The notes under the pieces are model-generated. The model did no database searches. It saw only the letters and a list, made by a program, of their open reading frames with translations, and was not told the DNA's origin. A DNA stretch of 64,000 nt from Armatimonadota bacterium. GTDB taxonomy: Bacteria; Armatimonadota; Zipacnadia; UBA1398; JAKPQA01. Location of the stretch: contig JAKPQA010000126.1 of assembly GCA_029547025.1 (NCBI GenBank), positions 25,145 to 89,144 on the forward strand, read 5' to 3'. A program made the position numbers and the translations under genes. Positions 1 through 8,361 of the stretch are shown here, one piece after another. Position 1 is the stretch's first letter. The number at the start of each line of letters is the position of its first letter.

Positions 1-409
1 CGATCTGGTCCGCGAGGGTGACGTGGACGCCGGGCCGCGGTATCACCTGGCATCCACGGTCTGGATCGCTCCGTACGACCTGGGGGTCCGCGAGCGGTTC
101 ACGCTGGTGTCCGCGCCGGTTGAGGATCAGGAGGGGGCCTACGGCTTCGTCGCCATCATCCGCCGCGAGGACGGGGACGAGGGCGCATGGATCCGCCTGA
201 CGCGCAACTTCCTGACTGTGTTGCGGCAGCAGTTCCTGTTGTGGCGGACCTTTGACGCCGTGTCCCGGGCCGAGTATGCCGTCAAAGGCTACACCATCCT
301 GGGCGAGGTCCCGCCAGCGGGGCTTGTCGCGTTCGTCGAGGCCGCCAAGACGCGCGACGAAGACGAATCGGCTGCCCCGGCGGCGGCCGAGGAGGCCCCG
401 GTTGGCTGA
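1..409 (+). CDS. C-terminal part of an unidentified protein (5' truncated by window edge)
   Basis: The reading frame is open from base 2 to the stop at 407-409, so this is the last ~135 codons of a gene that begins before the window. The visible part is soluble: a short beta-rich stretch, then a basic amphipathic helix (RNFLTVLRQQFLLWRTF) and an Ala/Glu-rich tail (AAPAAAEEAPVG). I do not recognise the family. It ends 48 bases before the DUF6785-type membrane protein and could be co-transcribed with it. The in-frame GTG at 23 has no clear ribosome-binding site and is probably internal. Confidence 0.6.
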   Translation, partial: DLVREGDVDAGPRYHLASTVWIAPYDLGVRERFTLVSAPVEDQEGAYGFVAIIRREDGDEGAWIRLTRNFLTVLRQQFLLWRTFDAVSRAEYAVKGYTILGEVPPAGLVAFVEAAKTRDEDESAAPAAAEEAPVG

Positions 410-457
410 GTCGCGAGTCGGACCACTGGCCACATCCTGTAGGCATTCGGAGTCGCT

Positions 458-2431
458 ATGGCCGTAAGAGACCAAGAACTTGAGCTCTATCGGGGGCTGA
501 TGGAGGCCCCCAAGGAGTACGCCGAAGGATTCACCAAGCGGTCCATCATCGGGGCCTTCTTTGTGGGCCTGATCATGATGCCGGGGTCGATCTACCTCGG
601 CCTCCTGGCGGGCCAGGGCCTGGGTCCGGCGGCCGAGTGGGTCACGATCATCCTGTTCACCGAAGCGGCCCGGCGGTCGTTCACGGTGTTGCGGCGGCAG
701 GAGATCTACATCCTGTACTACATGGCCGGGGCCCTGACAGGCGGCATTGGCCTGGTGGCCCTTTCGGGCGGGCCCTTCGCGGGCCTGATCTGGAATCAGT
801 ATCTGGTGCAGTCGGATGCGGCCCTCGGGTTCGGGATCCGCGACCAAATCCCCTACTGGGTCGTCCCGTCCGCCGACTCGCCGGCACTCGTCGAACGGAC
901 CTTCTTCCACCCCCATTGGTTCGTGCCCATCCTGCTCCTGGTTCTGGGGAACATCCTGGGCCGGCTCAACTGGTTCGGGCTGGGGTATGTGCTGTTCCGC
1001 ATCACGTCGGACGTCGAACGCCTCCCCTTCCCCATGGCACCCATCGCGGCGCAGGCGGCCACGGCGCTGGCGGAGGTGACGGCCAAGACCGAAGGCTGGC
1101 GCTGGCATCTGTTCTCCATCGGCGCGGTCATCGGCATCGCCTTTGGCCTGCCCTATGTGGGCATCCCCGCCTTCACCGGGTCCGTACTGACGCGGCCCGT
1201 GCAGCTCATCCCCATCCCTTTCTATGACATGACGCTTCGCCTGGAGCGTACCTTCCCTGCCGTGCCCTTCGCCTTGAGCACGGACTTGGGCGCCGCCATC
1301 GTCGGGTTCGTGCTGCCGTTCTGGGTGGTCATTGGCTCCGCGCTGGCGACACTGGCGTCGCTGATCATCAACCCCTGGCTGGCGCGAAACCAGCTCATGC
1401 CCACATGGTCGCCCGGGATGGACTACATCCAGACATCCTTTGCGACCAGCGTCGACTTCTGGACCTCGTTCGGCATCGGCACCAGCGCGGCGGTGGCGGT
1501 CATCGGCATCGTGAGCATTCTGCGGTCGGCGAGCCGCATGAAGCGGGAAACCTCCGGGCGTGGGACGTTCCAGCCGCCGCCGGGCCGGGGTGATTTCCCG
1601 ATCTGGATCGGCATCGCCCTCTTCGCCGCGTCGACGCTGACGTATATCCTTCTGTGCCGACTCTGGCTGGTGCCCAAGTTCCCCCTGGTCTTCCTGGTGT
1701 TCTTCGGCTTCATCCAGTCGCCGGTGGAGTCGTACATCAATGCACGGATGATCGGGCTGACCGGCCAGTACATCGGCATCCCGATGGTGCGGGAGGCCAG
1801 CTTTATCCTCAGCCGCTACAAAGGAGTCGACATCTGGTTCGCCCCGATCCCGATGAGCAATCATGGTGGCCAGGCACAGAACCTGCGCGTGGTCGAGCTC
1901 ACGGGCACCAAGATCACCAGCATCATCAAGGCAGAGCTGTTCATGCTCCCGCTGATACTGATCTGCAGCCTGTGCTTCTGGCAGTACATGTGGAAGCTGG
2001 CTCCCATCCCTTCCACCGCCTACCCGTATGCGCAGAAGATGTGGCACCTGCAAGCGCTGCGCAGCTGTCTGTGGATGACGGCGACCGCGCAGAACAACGA
2101 GATGTTCATGCGAGCCATCAACTGGAAGTACATCGTCGCGGGCGGAGCCTCGGCATTGGGCTCCTACGGCGTGCTCTCCGTTCTCCAGCTGCCCGTGATG
2201 CTGGTGTGGGGGTTCGTACGAGGTCTGGGCGGTAACCCGATGGATGCCATCCCGCAGCTGTTCGGCGCCCTCCTGAGCCAGTTCTACTTTGTCCGGCGCT
2301 ACGGCATGAGGGAGTGGAAGCAGTACTCGGCAGTACTAGTAGCGGGCTATGCCTGCGGCATGGGCCTCATCGGCATGGGCTCGGCCGCCATCGCCATGGT
2401 CATGAAGTCCATCCGGCAGTTGCCGTACTGA
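458..2431 (+). CDS. DUF6785/DUF6784-type polytopic membrane protein (OPT-like, putative transporter)
   Basis: A 657-residue integral membrane protein with a dozen or so hydrophobic segments. The first begins near residue 30 (SIIGAFFVGLIMMPGSIYLG), after a charged N-terminus. The overall pattern resembles the DUF6785/6784 proteins often labelled as peptide or OPT-type transporters in Armatimonadota and Planctomycetota-like genomes. The substrate is unknown. The ATG at 458 follows a GGAG about seven bases upstream. A second, more divergent member lies at 43152-45422. It is followed 52 bases later by a UroD-like gene. Family assignment is from recalled family features, not a search; the transport role is inferred. 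Confidence 0.75.
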   Translation: MAVRDQELELYRGLMEAPKEYAEGFTKRSIIGAFFVGLIMMPGSIYLGLLAGQGLGPAAEWVTIILFTEAARRSFTVLRRQEIYILYYMAGALTGGIGLVALSGGPFAGLIWNQYLVQSDAALGFGIRDQIPYWVVPSADSPALVERTFFHPHWFVPILLLVLGNILGRLNWFGLGYVLFRITSDVERLPFPMAPIAAQAATALAEVTAKTEGWRWHLFSIGAVIGIAFGLPYVGIPAFTGSVLTRPVQLIPIPFYDMTLRLERTFPAVPFALSTDLGAAIVGFVLPFWVVIGSALATLASLIINPWLARNQLMPTWSPGMDYIQTSFATSVDFWTSFGIGTSAAVAVIGIVSILRSASRMKRETSGRGTFQPPPGRGDFPIWIGIALFAASTLTYILLCRLWLVPKFPLVFLVFFGFIQSPVESYINARMIGLTGQYIGIPMVREASFILSRYKGVDIWFAPIPMSNHGGQAQNLRVVELTGTKITSIIKAELFMLPLILICSLCFWQYMWKLAPIPSTAYPYAQKMWHLQALRSCLWMTATAQNNEMFMRAINWKYIVAGGASALGSYGVLSVLQLPVMLVWGFVRGLGGNPMDAIPQLFGALLSQFYFVRRYGMREWKQYSAVLVAGYACGMGLIGMGSAAIAMVMKSIRQLPY

Positions 2432-2483
2432 GCGGTACGAACCGGGACAGGCCCGCTGACCGCTACCGTAGAACCTTGGGTAC

Positions 2484-3488
2484 ATGAACGCCTACCAGAG
2501 AACGTTGGCTACGGTTCGTGGTGAGCCACGCGACCGGCTCTCCTGCCAGCCGATTTTCATGACCTTCGCAGCACGCCTCGCCGGCATCTCGTACCAGCGC
2601 TATGTCACCGAAGCGTCGGCACTGGTGGAGGCACAGCTCCGGCTCTGCGAGACCTTTGGGATCGACGTGGTGAGTTGTTGCTCCGATGCGTGGCGCGAGG
2701 CCCACGACTGCGGGGCCGAGCTGCGCTACTTCGACGAAGCCCCGCCAACGTGCTCGAGCCACCTTCTGGCCGACAAGTCCCGGCTGTCCAGCATGCGGCT
2801 GCCGGTCGGCGGACTCGGGCCACGGATGTCGGATCGTGTCGAGGCCGTCACCCGTTTCCGGCAGGCCGTTGGCGGTGAGATACCGATCCTGGGTTGGGTC
2901 GAGGGGCCCGTGGCCGAGGCCGCCGACCTGCGCGGCCTCAATGAGCTCATGCTCGACACGGTGGACGACCTGCCGTTCGTGCTCGAGCTGTTCGAGTTTG
3001 CCACGCAGATGGAGATCGTGTTCGCCCGCGCCCAGGTTGAGGCCGGTGCCGATATCATCGGCATCGGCGATGCCGCCGCCTCGCTGGTCTCCAGAGCCTT
3101 CTACGAGGAGCACGCCCTGGCATTCGAGCAACGGATCATCGACGCCGTGCATGAGGCCGGTGCTCTGGTCCGGCTGCATGTCTGCGGCAACGCGAGCCAT
3201 CTGCTCGAGTGCTTTCGACGTCTGGGCCCCGACCTGGTGGACATCGACTACCCGGTGCCGTTCGCGGGCATCCGGGAGCGGATCGGGCCGGAGACCGTGC
3301 TGCTGGGCAACGTGGACCCGGTCGCCGTGGTGCGCGACGGCTCGCCCCAGCGGATCGAGGCGGCGGTGGGTGCCTGCCACCGCGAGGCCGGTGACCGCTT
3401 CATGGTTGGCGCCGGATGCGAGATCCCGCCCGACACTCCCGAGGAGAACGTCCAGGCCCTGGTTGGCTATGCCCGGTCGCACGAGTAG
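2484..3488 (+). CDS. Uroporphyrinogen-decarboxylase-family protein, probable methyltransferase type
   Basis: A 334-residue TIM-barrel protein of the UroD/MtaA superfamily. The sequence has H232-V-C234 in a LHVCGN motif and C312 in GAGCEIPP. This H-x-C ... C set is the zinc-ligand arrangement of methylcobamide:thiol methyltransferases (MtaA-like), not of true haem-pathway UroD, which lacks it. DIIGIGDAAASL and LLGNVDP are also typical of the family. It is therefore more likely a corrinoid-linked methyl transferase or an uncharacterised relative than a haem enzyme. No corrinoid protein gene is adjacent. It is 52 bases downstream of the membrane protein and may form an operon with it. The ATG at 2484 has only a weak ribosome-binding site. 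Confidence 0.75.
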   Translation: MNAYQRTLATVRGEPRDRLSCQPIFMTFAARLAGISYQRYVTEASALVEAQLRLCETFGIDVVSCCSDAWREAHDCGAELRYFDEAPPTCSSHLLADKSRLSSMRLPVGGLGPRMSDRVEAVTRFRQAVGGEIPILGWVEGPVAEAADLRGLNELMLDTVDDLPFVLELFEFATQMEIVFARAQVEAGADIIGIGDAAASLVSRAFYEEHALAFEQRIIDAVHEAGALVRLHVCGNASHLLECFRRLGPDLVDIDYPVPFAGIRERIGPETVLLGNVDPVAVVRDGSPQRIEAAVGACHREAGDRFMVGAGCEIPPDTPEENVQALVGYARSHE

Positions 3489-3748
3489 CGCTTCACAGGT
3501 CCAGCCAGACGGCGTAGGCTGAATGGCGGCCGAATGGATGGCCCCATCGGGGGTGGATGCCATGGGCGGAAGACCTCAGTGTCTGTGCGCTCACCTGAAA
3601 CGCATCGGGGACGACAGGAGCACAACGCGGCCCGAGGACGTCTCGTCGCGTGACTCGGGACCCGAGCAGGCGAACTGGGTATGCACGCACGGGATCTACG
3701 ACCGCGCCTGGCAGGCGGGCTCTCGGCCCAGGCCATCGGTCTGCTTCG
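3489..3748. other. Intergenic stretch without a recognisable gene
   Basis: Part of a 321-base gap between the UroD-like gene and the hydrolase gene. Several open frames cross it on both strands, but their translations are Arg/Pro/Gly-rich and look like high-GC noise. I see no promoter with good -35 and -10 boxes here. The downstream end holds the inverted-repeat structure listed separately. Confidence 0.5.
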
Positions 3749-3788
3749 GGCCCCGGCCGGGCAACTGCCCGGAGTTCGAACCGGGGCC
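3749..3788 (+). repeat. Nested inverted repeat just upstream of the hydrolase gene
   Basis: An 8-base arm at 3749-3756 (ggccccgg) pairs perfectly with 3781-3788 (ccggggcc). Inside it, 3757-3762 (ccgggc) pairs with 3767-3772 (gcccgg) around the loop aact, followed by agttcgaa. The structure ends 21 bases before the ATG at 3810. There is no U-tract, so it is not a classic terminator. It could act at the mRNA level on the next gene or be a U-less terminator. The function is not known. Confidence 0.5.
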
Positions 3789-3809
3789 GCCGAGTGAAGA
3801 GGCAGGGGA

Positions 3810-5894
3810 ATGAACCGATCCGGCAGGCCCGAGGCCGAGTTGCAGACGAGCCTCCCAAAGTTCCTGGCGGGCCTGTCGCAGACCTGCCGAGAGGAGAACC
3901 GCTCGGCCCGCGAGAGCATCGCGGCCCCTGAGGACTGGCGCAAGGCTCGAGGTAACCTCGAGGGCGCACTTCTCGACTGCCTCGGGGGCCTCCCCGAGCT
4001 GCGGGAGCCCCTCAACAGCCGGCTGTGTGGCGAGGTGCAGGGGCCAGGCTACCGCATGGCCCAGGTCGCGTACGAGAGTCTGCCGGGTCTCCACGTGTCC
4101 GCGAGTCTGTACCTGCCCGAGACCGAGGGACAGCATCCCGGGGTCACCATCCAATGCGGGCTCACCAGCGCCGGGAAGGCTGAGGCGGCGATCCAGAGGC
4201 TGGCGATTGAGTTGGCCACCAACGGCATGGCCGCCCTGGTGGCTGATCCGGTCGGGCAAGGCGAGAGGGCATCCTACCGGACCACCGACGGGATGGTGCT
4301 TCCAGGCGGAGGAGCGTGCGAGCAGGCCTATCTCGATGGGCCTTGCCGGCTCGCCGGCGCCAGCCTGGTGTCGTACATGGTCTACGAGTGCTCGCGGGCG
4401 CTGGACCTGCTGGCGGCACTGCCGGCCGTCGATGCGGACCACCTCGGTGTGGTCGGCCACGAGCAGGGCTGCCTCGTGGCACTGCTGGCCGCCGCCCTGG
4501 ACGAACGCGTTGGATCCACGTGCCTGGTGGCTGCACCCGCCTGGCACGAGCAGGTTGAGGCGGGCCGAGTGCTGGCCCCCGGTGGGCTGCTCCGATCTGG
4601 TCTCGATCTGGCGGCTCTGTGTGCCCTGGTGGCTCCGCGCCCGCTGCGCATCATCCGTGGAGGCCCGGAAAGCGACGACGGTGACGACCTGAGCTTCGCT
4701 CGCCGCGTATACGCCCTCGAAGGCCAGCCCGGCAACCTGGACTGCGTGTGGTGCGACGGCGCCCGCGACCTCTCGTCATCGGCACGCGCCCGCGTTCGCG
4801 AGTGGTTGGCGCGGTCGTCCGGTGTCGGAGTGGTCGAAGAGCCACTCGCCGATCCGCCCTGGCTTCCGGTCGAGGACACCTGGGTTACCCCGGAGGGCCG
4901 CATCGAGGAACTGGGCGGTCATTCGTTCTTTCACATCCATCGGGCGCTGGCCCGCGCGCAGATCACGGCGCGACCGAGCCAGGATCCCGAGCAGGTCGCT
5001 GCGGCGGTCTCCAGCATCGTGGGTCGCGGCCCGGCGGTGGCCTCGGAGCCCCTGACCCGCCCGCGGAGCCAGGAAGACGGACTCCAGGTCGAGGACGTGT
5101 GGCTGGAGGTCGACGAGGGCCTGCGGTGCGCCGGGGTGGTCGTCGGGCCAGAGGACCGGCGGGGCGGCCCGGGCGTCGTGTGGCTCCACGGCCGCGGCGA
5201 TGCGGGACTTGCCGCGCACTGGGATCGTGTGCGTGACCTGGCCGGTAGCGGCGTCCGGGTTCTCGCGTTCTGGCCCCGGGGCACCGGCCCCGAAGCGCCT
5301 CGCGAAATCGCCGGGCAGTCGCGCCTGGCAGCGTCGCTCCTCGGGGTCGAGTCGCAGTGGGCACGCCAGGCGCTCATGTGCGGGCAGTCATTGGCCGCCA
5401 TGCGCGCCCGGGACATCACGTCGGCGGTCGCCTACCTGATCTCGAGGCCCGAAGTGGACTCCGCATCGGTCTACGTGTGCGCTGAAGGGCGACCATCGCT
5501 GTGGGCACTATTGGCTGGGGTGGTCGAATCGGGCATCGCGGGGCTCGTGCTCAAGGGATTGCGGTCGTCGTTCGACGGCATCGCAACCCACTCACGCCAC
5601 CGGTTCGTTCTGGCGGACGTCCTGCCCGGCGTCCTGTCGCTTCTCGACGTGCCCGACCTGGTGCGGTCCATCGCCCCCCTGCCGGTGGCGCTGGTCTCTC
5701 CGCTTGACCACATGGGCGAGCCCGTCTCCGACCACCGTGCGCATGTCGCGTTCGGTCACGCGCGTCGAGCCTACCGGGCGCTGGGTGCCGAGGACTGGTT
5801 CGAGATCCGGACCCGCACCACGCCGGGCTCTCCGGATCTGGATGCCACGGCCAGCCTCCGCGACCTGCTGCGGCGAGCGGAGGGTCATCCATGA
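3810..5894 (+). CDS. Tandem alpha/beta-hydrolase-like protein lacking nucleophile serines
   Basis: A 694-residue protein with two hydrolase-like halves. The first (about residues 70-310) resembles acetyl-xylan-esterase or dienelactone-hydrolase-type proteins (GVTIQCGLTSAGKAEA, VADPVGQGER). The second spans about residues 430-690. The nucleophile elbow of the first half reads G216-H-E-Q-G220, with Glu where the usual GxSxG has Ser. The matching place in the second half reads CAEGRPSLWALLA and also lacks a clear GxSxG. No signal peptide is visible, so it is probably cytoplasmic. Its stop overlaps the start of the Nif3-like gene (ATGA), so translation is coupled. Without the serines it may be a non-catalytic homologue or use another nucleophile. 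Confidence 0.7.
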   Translation: MNRSGRPEAELQTSLPKFLAGLSQTCREENRSARESIAAPEDWRKARGNLEGALLDCLGGLPELREPLNSRLCGEVQGPGYRMAQVAYESLPGLHVSASLYLPETEGQHPGVTIQCGLTSAGKAEAAIQRLAIELATNGMAALVADPVGQGERASYRTTDGMVLPGGGACEQAYLDGPCRLAGASLVSYMVYECSRALDLLAALPAVDADHLGVVGHEQGCLVALLAAALDERVGSTCLVAAPAWHEQVEAGRVLAPGGLLRSGLDLAALCALVAPRPLRIIRGGPESDDGDDLSFARRVYALEGQPGNLDCVWCDGARDLSSSARARVREWLARSSGVGVVEEPLADPPWLPVEDTWVTPEGRIEELGGHSFFHIHRALARAQITARPSQDPEQVAAAVSSIVGRGPAVASEPLTRPRSQEDGLQVEDVWLEVDEGLRCAGVVVGPEDRRGGPGVVWLHGRGDAGLAAHWDRVRDLAGSGVRVLAFWPRGTGPEAPREIAGQSRLAASLLGVESQWARQALMCGQSLAAMRARDITSAVAYLISRPEVDSASVYVCAEGRPSLWALLAGVVESGIAGLVLKGLRSSFDGIATHSRHRFVLADVLPGVLSLLDVPDLVRSIAPLPVALVSPLDHMGEPVSDHRAHVAFGHARRAYRALGAEDWFEIRTRTTPGSPDLDATASLRDLLRRAEGHP

Positions 5895-7015
5895 GGGCCC
5901 CCACCGTGGGTGACATCGCGGACTTCATGGACCGCTGGGCACCGCCTCACCTGGCCGAGGACTGGGACCGCGTTGGCCTGCAGCTGGGCAGTCGCGATCA
6001 GCCCGTCGGCCGGGTACTCCTGGCCGTGGACCTGAGCAGCGCGGTGGTGGAGGAGGCGCTCGCTCGCGCTGCGGACCTCATTGTTTGTCATCACCCGGCG
6101 ATCTTCCGGCCGGTCGCCTCGCTGACTGATTCCTCGGCCCAGGGCCGGAAGCTTCTCTCATTGGCTCGGGCGGGCGTCTCGGTTTTCGTCGCGCACACCA
6201 ATCTCGACGCTGCCCATGCCCACAGCACCTCCGACGCCCTGGCGCGAGCGATCGGGCTGTTCGCTGACGTGAACCCGTTAGTTCCGCCAGCCCAACCACC
6301 GACACTGAAACTGGTCACCTATGTACCTCCCACATCCGCCGACACCGTGTTTGCCGCGCTGGCCGAGGCGGGGGCGGGATGTATCGGCCAGTACAGCCAC
6401 TGCTCCTACCGGGTCACCGGGCACGGGACGTTCCTGCCCGGACCGGGGACCCACCCGGCCGTGGGCGAGGTGGGGCGCCTCGAGACGACCGACGAAACGC
6501 GGCTCGAGACGATCGTTCCGCCCGGCGCGCTCGAGCGCGTTCTGTCGGCGCTCCATTCGGCACACCCCTACGAGGAACCCGCCTATGACGTGTTTCCACT
6601 TCACACGTCGGCTTCCCCCGCGCGGTTTGCCCGCCGCGGGACGCTCCGGGAACCGATGTCGATGGGCGACCTCTGCCGCGCCGCCGCCTCGGCGCTGGGT
6701 GCCGAACGGGTCGGATTGGTGGGCGACCCAACGCGCCGGGTAACCTGCGTGGCCGTCTGTGCAGGCTCGGGCGGCTCCCTCGTGGACCCCATGGCCTCAA
6801 TGGGCTTCGAGGCCATGATCACGGGCGAACTGGGCCATCACGACGCCCTGTCTGCCCTGGACCACGAACTGAGCGTCATTATGATGGGTCACCATACGAC
6901 GGAGAGGCCTATCCTGGATGTGGCGCGGGAGAGGCTGATCGGGTCCTTTGGCGAAGGGCTCGAGGCGACCGTCGCCGACGGCGATGGCGATCCGCTCCGG
7001 GGGTGTGCGGCTTGA
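5891..7015 (+). CDS. Nif3-like dinuclear metal centre protein (YbgI/YqfO family)
   Basis: A 374-residue Nif3/YbgI-family protein. N-terminal metal ligands are in VCHHPAIF and AHTNLDAAHAHS. C-terminal ligands are in ITGELGHHDAL and MGHHTTERPIL. A middle insertion (about residues 130-235), with motifs such as PGTHPAVGEVGRLETTDETRLETIVP, matches the PII/CutA-like domain of the longer YqfO-type members. The biochemical role of the family is unsettled; GTP cyclohydrolase-like activity has been proposed for some. Start and stop overlap the genes on both sides (ATGA upstream, TTGA downstream), placing it in a tightly packed operon with the zinc-ribbon protein, as is common for this pair in many bacteria. 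Confidence 0.9.
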   Translation: MRAPTVGDIADFMDRWAPPHLAEDWDRVGLQLGSRDQPVGRVLLAVDLSSAVVEEALARAADLIVCHHPAIFRPVASLTDSSAQGRKLLSLARAGVSVFVAHTNLDAAHAHSTSDALARAIGLFADVNPLVPPAQPPTLKLVTYVPPTSADTVFAALAEAGAGCIGQYSHCSYRVTGHGTFLPGPGTHPAVGEVGRLETTDETRLETIVPPGALERVLSALHSAHPYEEPAYDVFPLHTSASPARFARRGTLREPMSMGDLCRAAASALGAERVGLVGDPTRRVTCVAVCAGSGGSLVDPMASMGFEAMITGELGHHDALSALDHELSVIMMGHHTTERPILDVARERLIGSFGEGLEATVADGDGDPLRGCAA

Positions 7016-7746
7016 GGGAGCAGATTCAGCTTCTGTATGACCTTCAGCAGATTGACACAAGGCTCGCTCGCGCGGCCGAGGAGCTCAGCAAGATGGACCA
7101 CGGGGCCAAACTGGCCCGGCAGGCCAAGGCAGCCCAGAAGGAGCTTGAGGAACTCCAGGCCCGGCTCCATGCCGTGCAGACCGATCAGCGGGATGCCGAA
7201 CTGGCCGAGAAGACCGTCGAGGAGAAGATCGAGCGCAACAGAAAGAGGGCCTACGGGGGCGAGATCGCCAACCCCAAGGAACTCCGGCACATCGAGCAAG
7301 AGACGCAGGCCCTGGAGCGCCAGCGGGGCGCCCTGGACGAGAAGATCCTGATCGCCATGGCCGAAGCCGAGGAGCTCGCGGCCCAGGTGGCCGCCAAGGA
7401 ACAGGAGTTCCGTGAGAAGGTCCGCGAGTACAAGAAGACTACCGCGGAGCAGAAGAGCCGCCAGGCCGAGCTGGAGGCCGAAACGGCTCGGCTGAAGGCC
7501 CAGAGGTCTGAACTGTGTCCTCGCATTGACGCGGCCAAGCTCCGGCTGTATGAATCCCTCCGCCCTGCGATGCGGAACCTGGCGGTCGTGGCTCTGGACG
7601 GCAACACCTGTTCCGGTTGCCGGGTCCAACTCCCCTCGAAGGCGGTTGAGCGTGCGGAGAGCTTCACCGAGATCACTCGATGTGACAGCTGCGGGCGCAT
7701 CCTGTACGGTGGTTTCGCGAAACCGCATCATTCCGACGACGAGTAG
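7012..7746 (+). CDS. Zinc-ribbon coiled-coil protein (CdsZ/DUF164 family)
   Basis: About 244 residues. Residues ~1-190 form a long Glu/Lys/Ala-rich coiled coil. The C-terminus has a C4 zinc ribbon, CSGC ... CDSC, separated by about 20 residues. This is the typical arrangement of the family usually encoded next to Nif3-like proteins. I chose the TTG at 7012 because it overlaps the preceding stop (TTGA) in the same way as the other genes here; a GTG at 7003 is an alternative that adds three residues. Suggested roles in the literature involve tRNA or ribosome-linked processes, but the sequence does not settle this. Confidence 0.85.
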   Translation: MREQIQLLYDLQQIDTRLARAAEELSKMDHGAKLARQAKAAQKELEELQARLHAVQTDQRDAELAEKTVEEKIERNRKRAYGGEIANPKELRHIEQETQALERQRGALDEKILIAMAEAEELAAQVAAKEQEFREKVREYKKTTAEQKSRQAELEAETARLKAQRSELCPRIDAAKLRLYESLRPAMRNLAVVALDGNTCSGCRVQLPSKAVERAESFTEITRCDSCGRILYGGFAKPHHSDDE

Positions 7747-7782
7747 CTCACGCGCGTTGGAGAGCCAAGCGACATAGCCCGT

Positions 7783-8361
7783 ATGGCGGAGTGTGATGGC
7801 ACCATCGGCGAGACCGAGGCAAGGAAGACGCTGCTTCTGAACGTGGATGGCGGATCGCGCGGCAATCCCGGCCCGGCTGGGATTGGGGTTGTGATTCGAG
7901 AACCATCGGGGCGCGTGGTTCAGGAGATCAGCGAGAGCATCGGGCGCACGACGAACAACGTGGCGGAATACCGGGCCATGATACGCGGCCTCGAGACCTG
8001 TCGTGCGCTCAACGCGCAGCGCGTACTCGTCTGCTCCGACAGCGAGCTTCTGGTGCGGCAGATGGTGGGCACCTACCGGGTCAAGGCCCAACACCTCCAG
8101 CCTCTCCACGAGCAAGCCACTCGGCTTGCCCGCAGCTTCTCTCAGGTGGCGTTCCGGCAGATCCCTCGGGAACAGAACGCTCACGCGGACCGCCTGGCCA
8201 GCGAGGCCATCGAAGGCCGAGCGGCGGCCAGCGGCGACACTTCAGGGGAGTTCGAGCTGGTCGAAGGCGACCCCGCTATTTGGATCCAGCGGGGAAGTGA
8301 GCCTGGCGAAAGCCCCCCGGCCGCCGGGCCCGCAACCGACGTCGGAAGGGGAGCCTCGTGA
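7783..8361 (+). CDS. rnhA: Ribonuclease HI family protein
   Basis: A 192-residue protein with an RNase HI fold over residues ~14-150. Catalytic acidic residues are visible as D in [16 protein letters not shown] in NNVAEYRA, D in VCSDSELL and the late D in HADRLASEA. It resembles the bacterial RNase HI subgroup with the [12 protein letters not shown] signature and should cut RNA in RNA:DNA hybrids. The C-terminal ~40 residues are Gly/Pro-rich and probably disordered. The stop overlaps the GTG start of argG (GTGA). The gene lies 36 bases after the zinc-ribbon gene. Confidence 0.88.
   Translation: MAECDGTIGETEARKTLLLNVDGGSRGNPGPAGIGVVIREPSGRVVQEISESIGRTTNNVAEYRAMIRGLETCRALNAQRVLVCSDSELLVRQMVGTYRVKAQHLQPLHEQATRLARSFSQVAFRQIPREQNAHADRLASEAIEGRAAASGDTSGEFELVEGDPAIWIQRGSEPGESPPAAGPATDVGRGAS

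Noticed and set aside
3767..3785. tRNA T-arm-like sequence (cccgg agttcgaa ccggg)
   Set aside because: No matching anticodon arm, D-arm or acceptor stem around it; it is explained by the nested inverted repeat.
6889..8184. 431-codon minus-strand open frame
   Set aside because: Antisense to the zinc-ribbon and RNase HI genes; its Leu/Gly-rich repeats mirror the coiled-coil coding strand.
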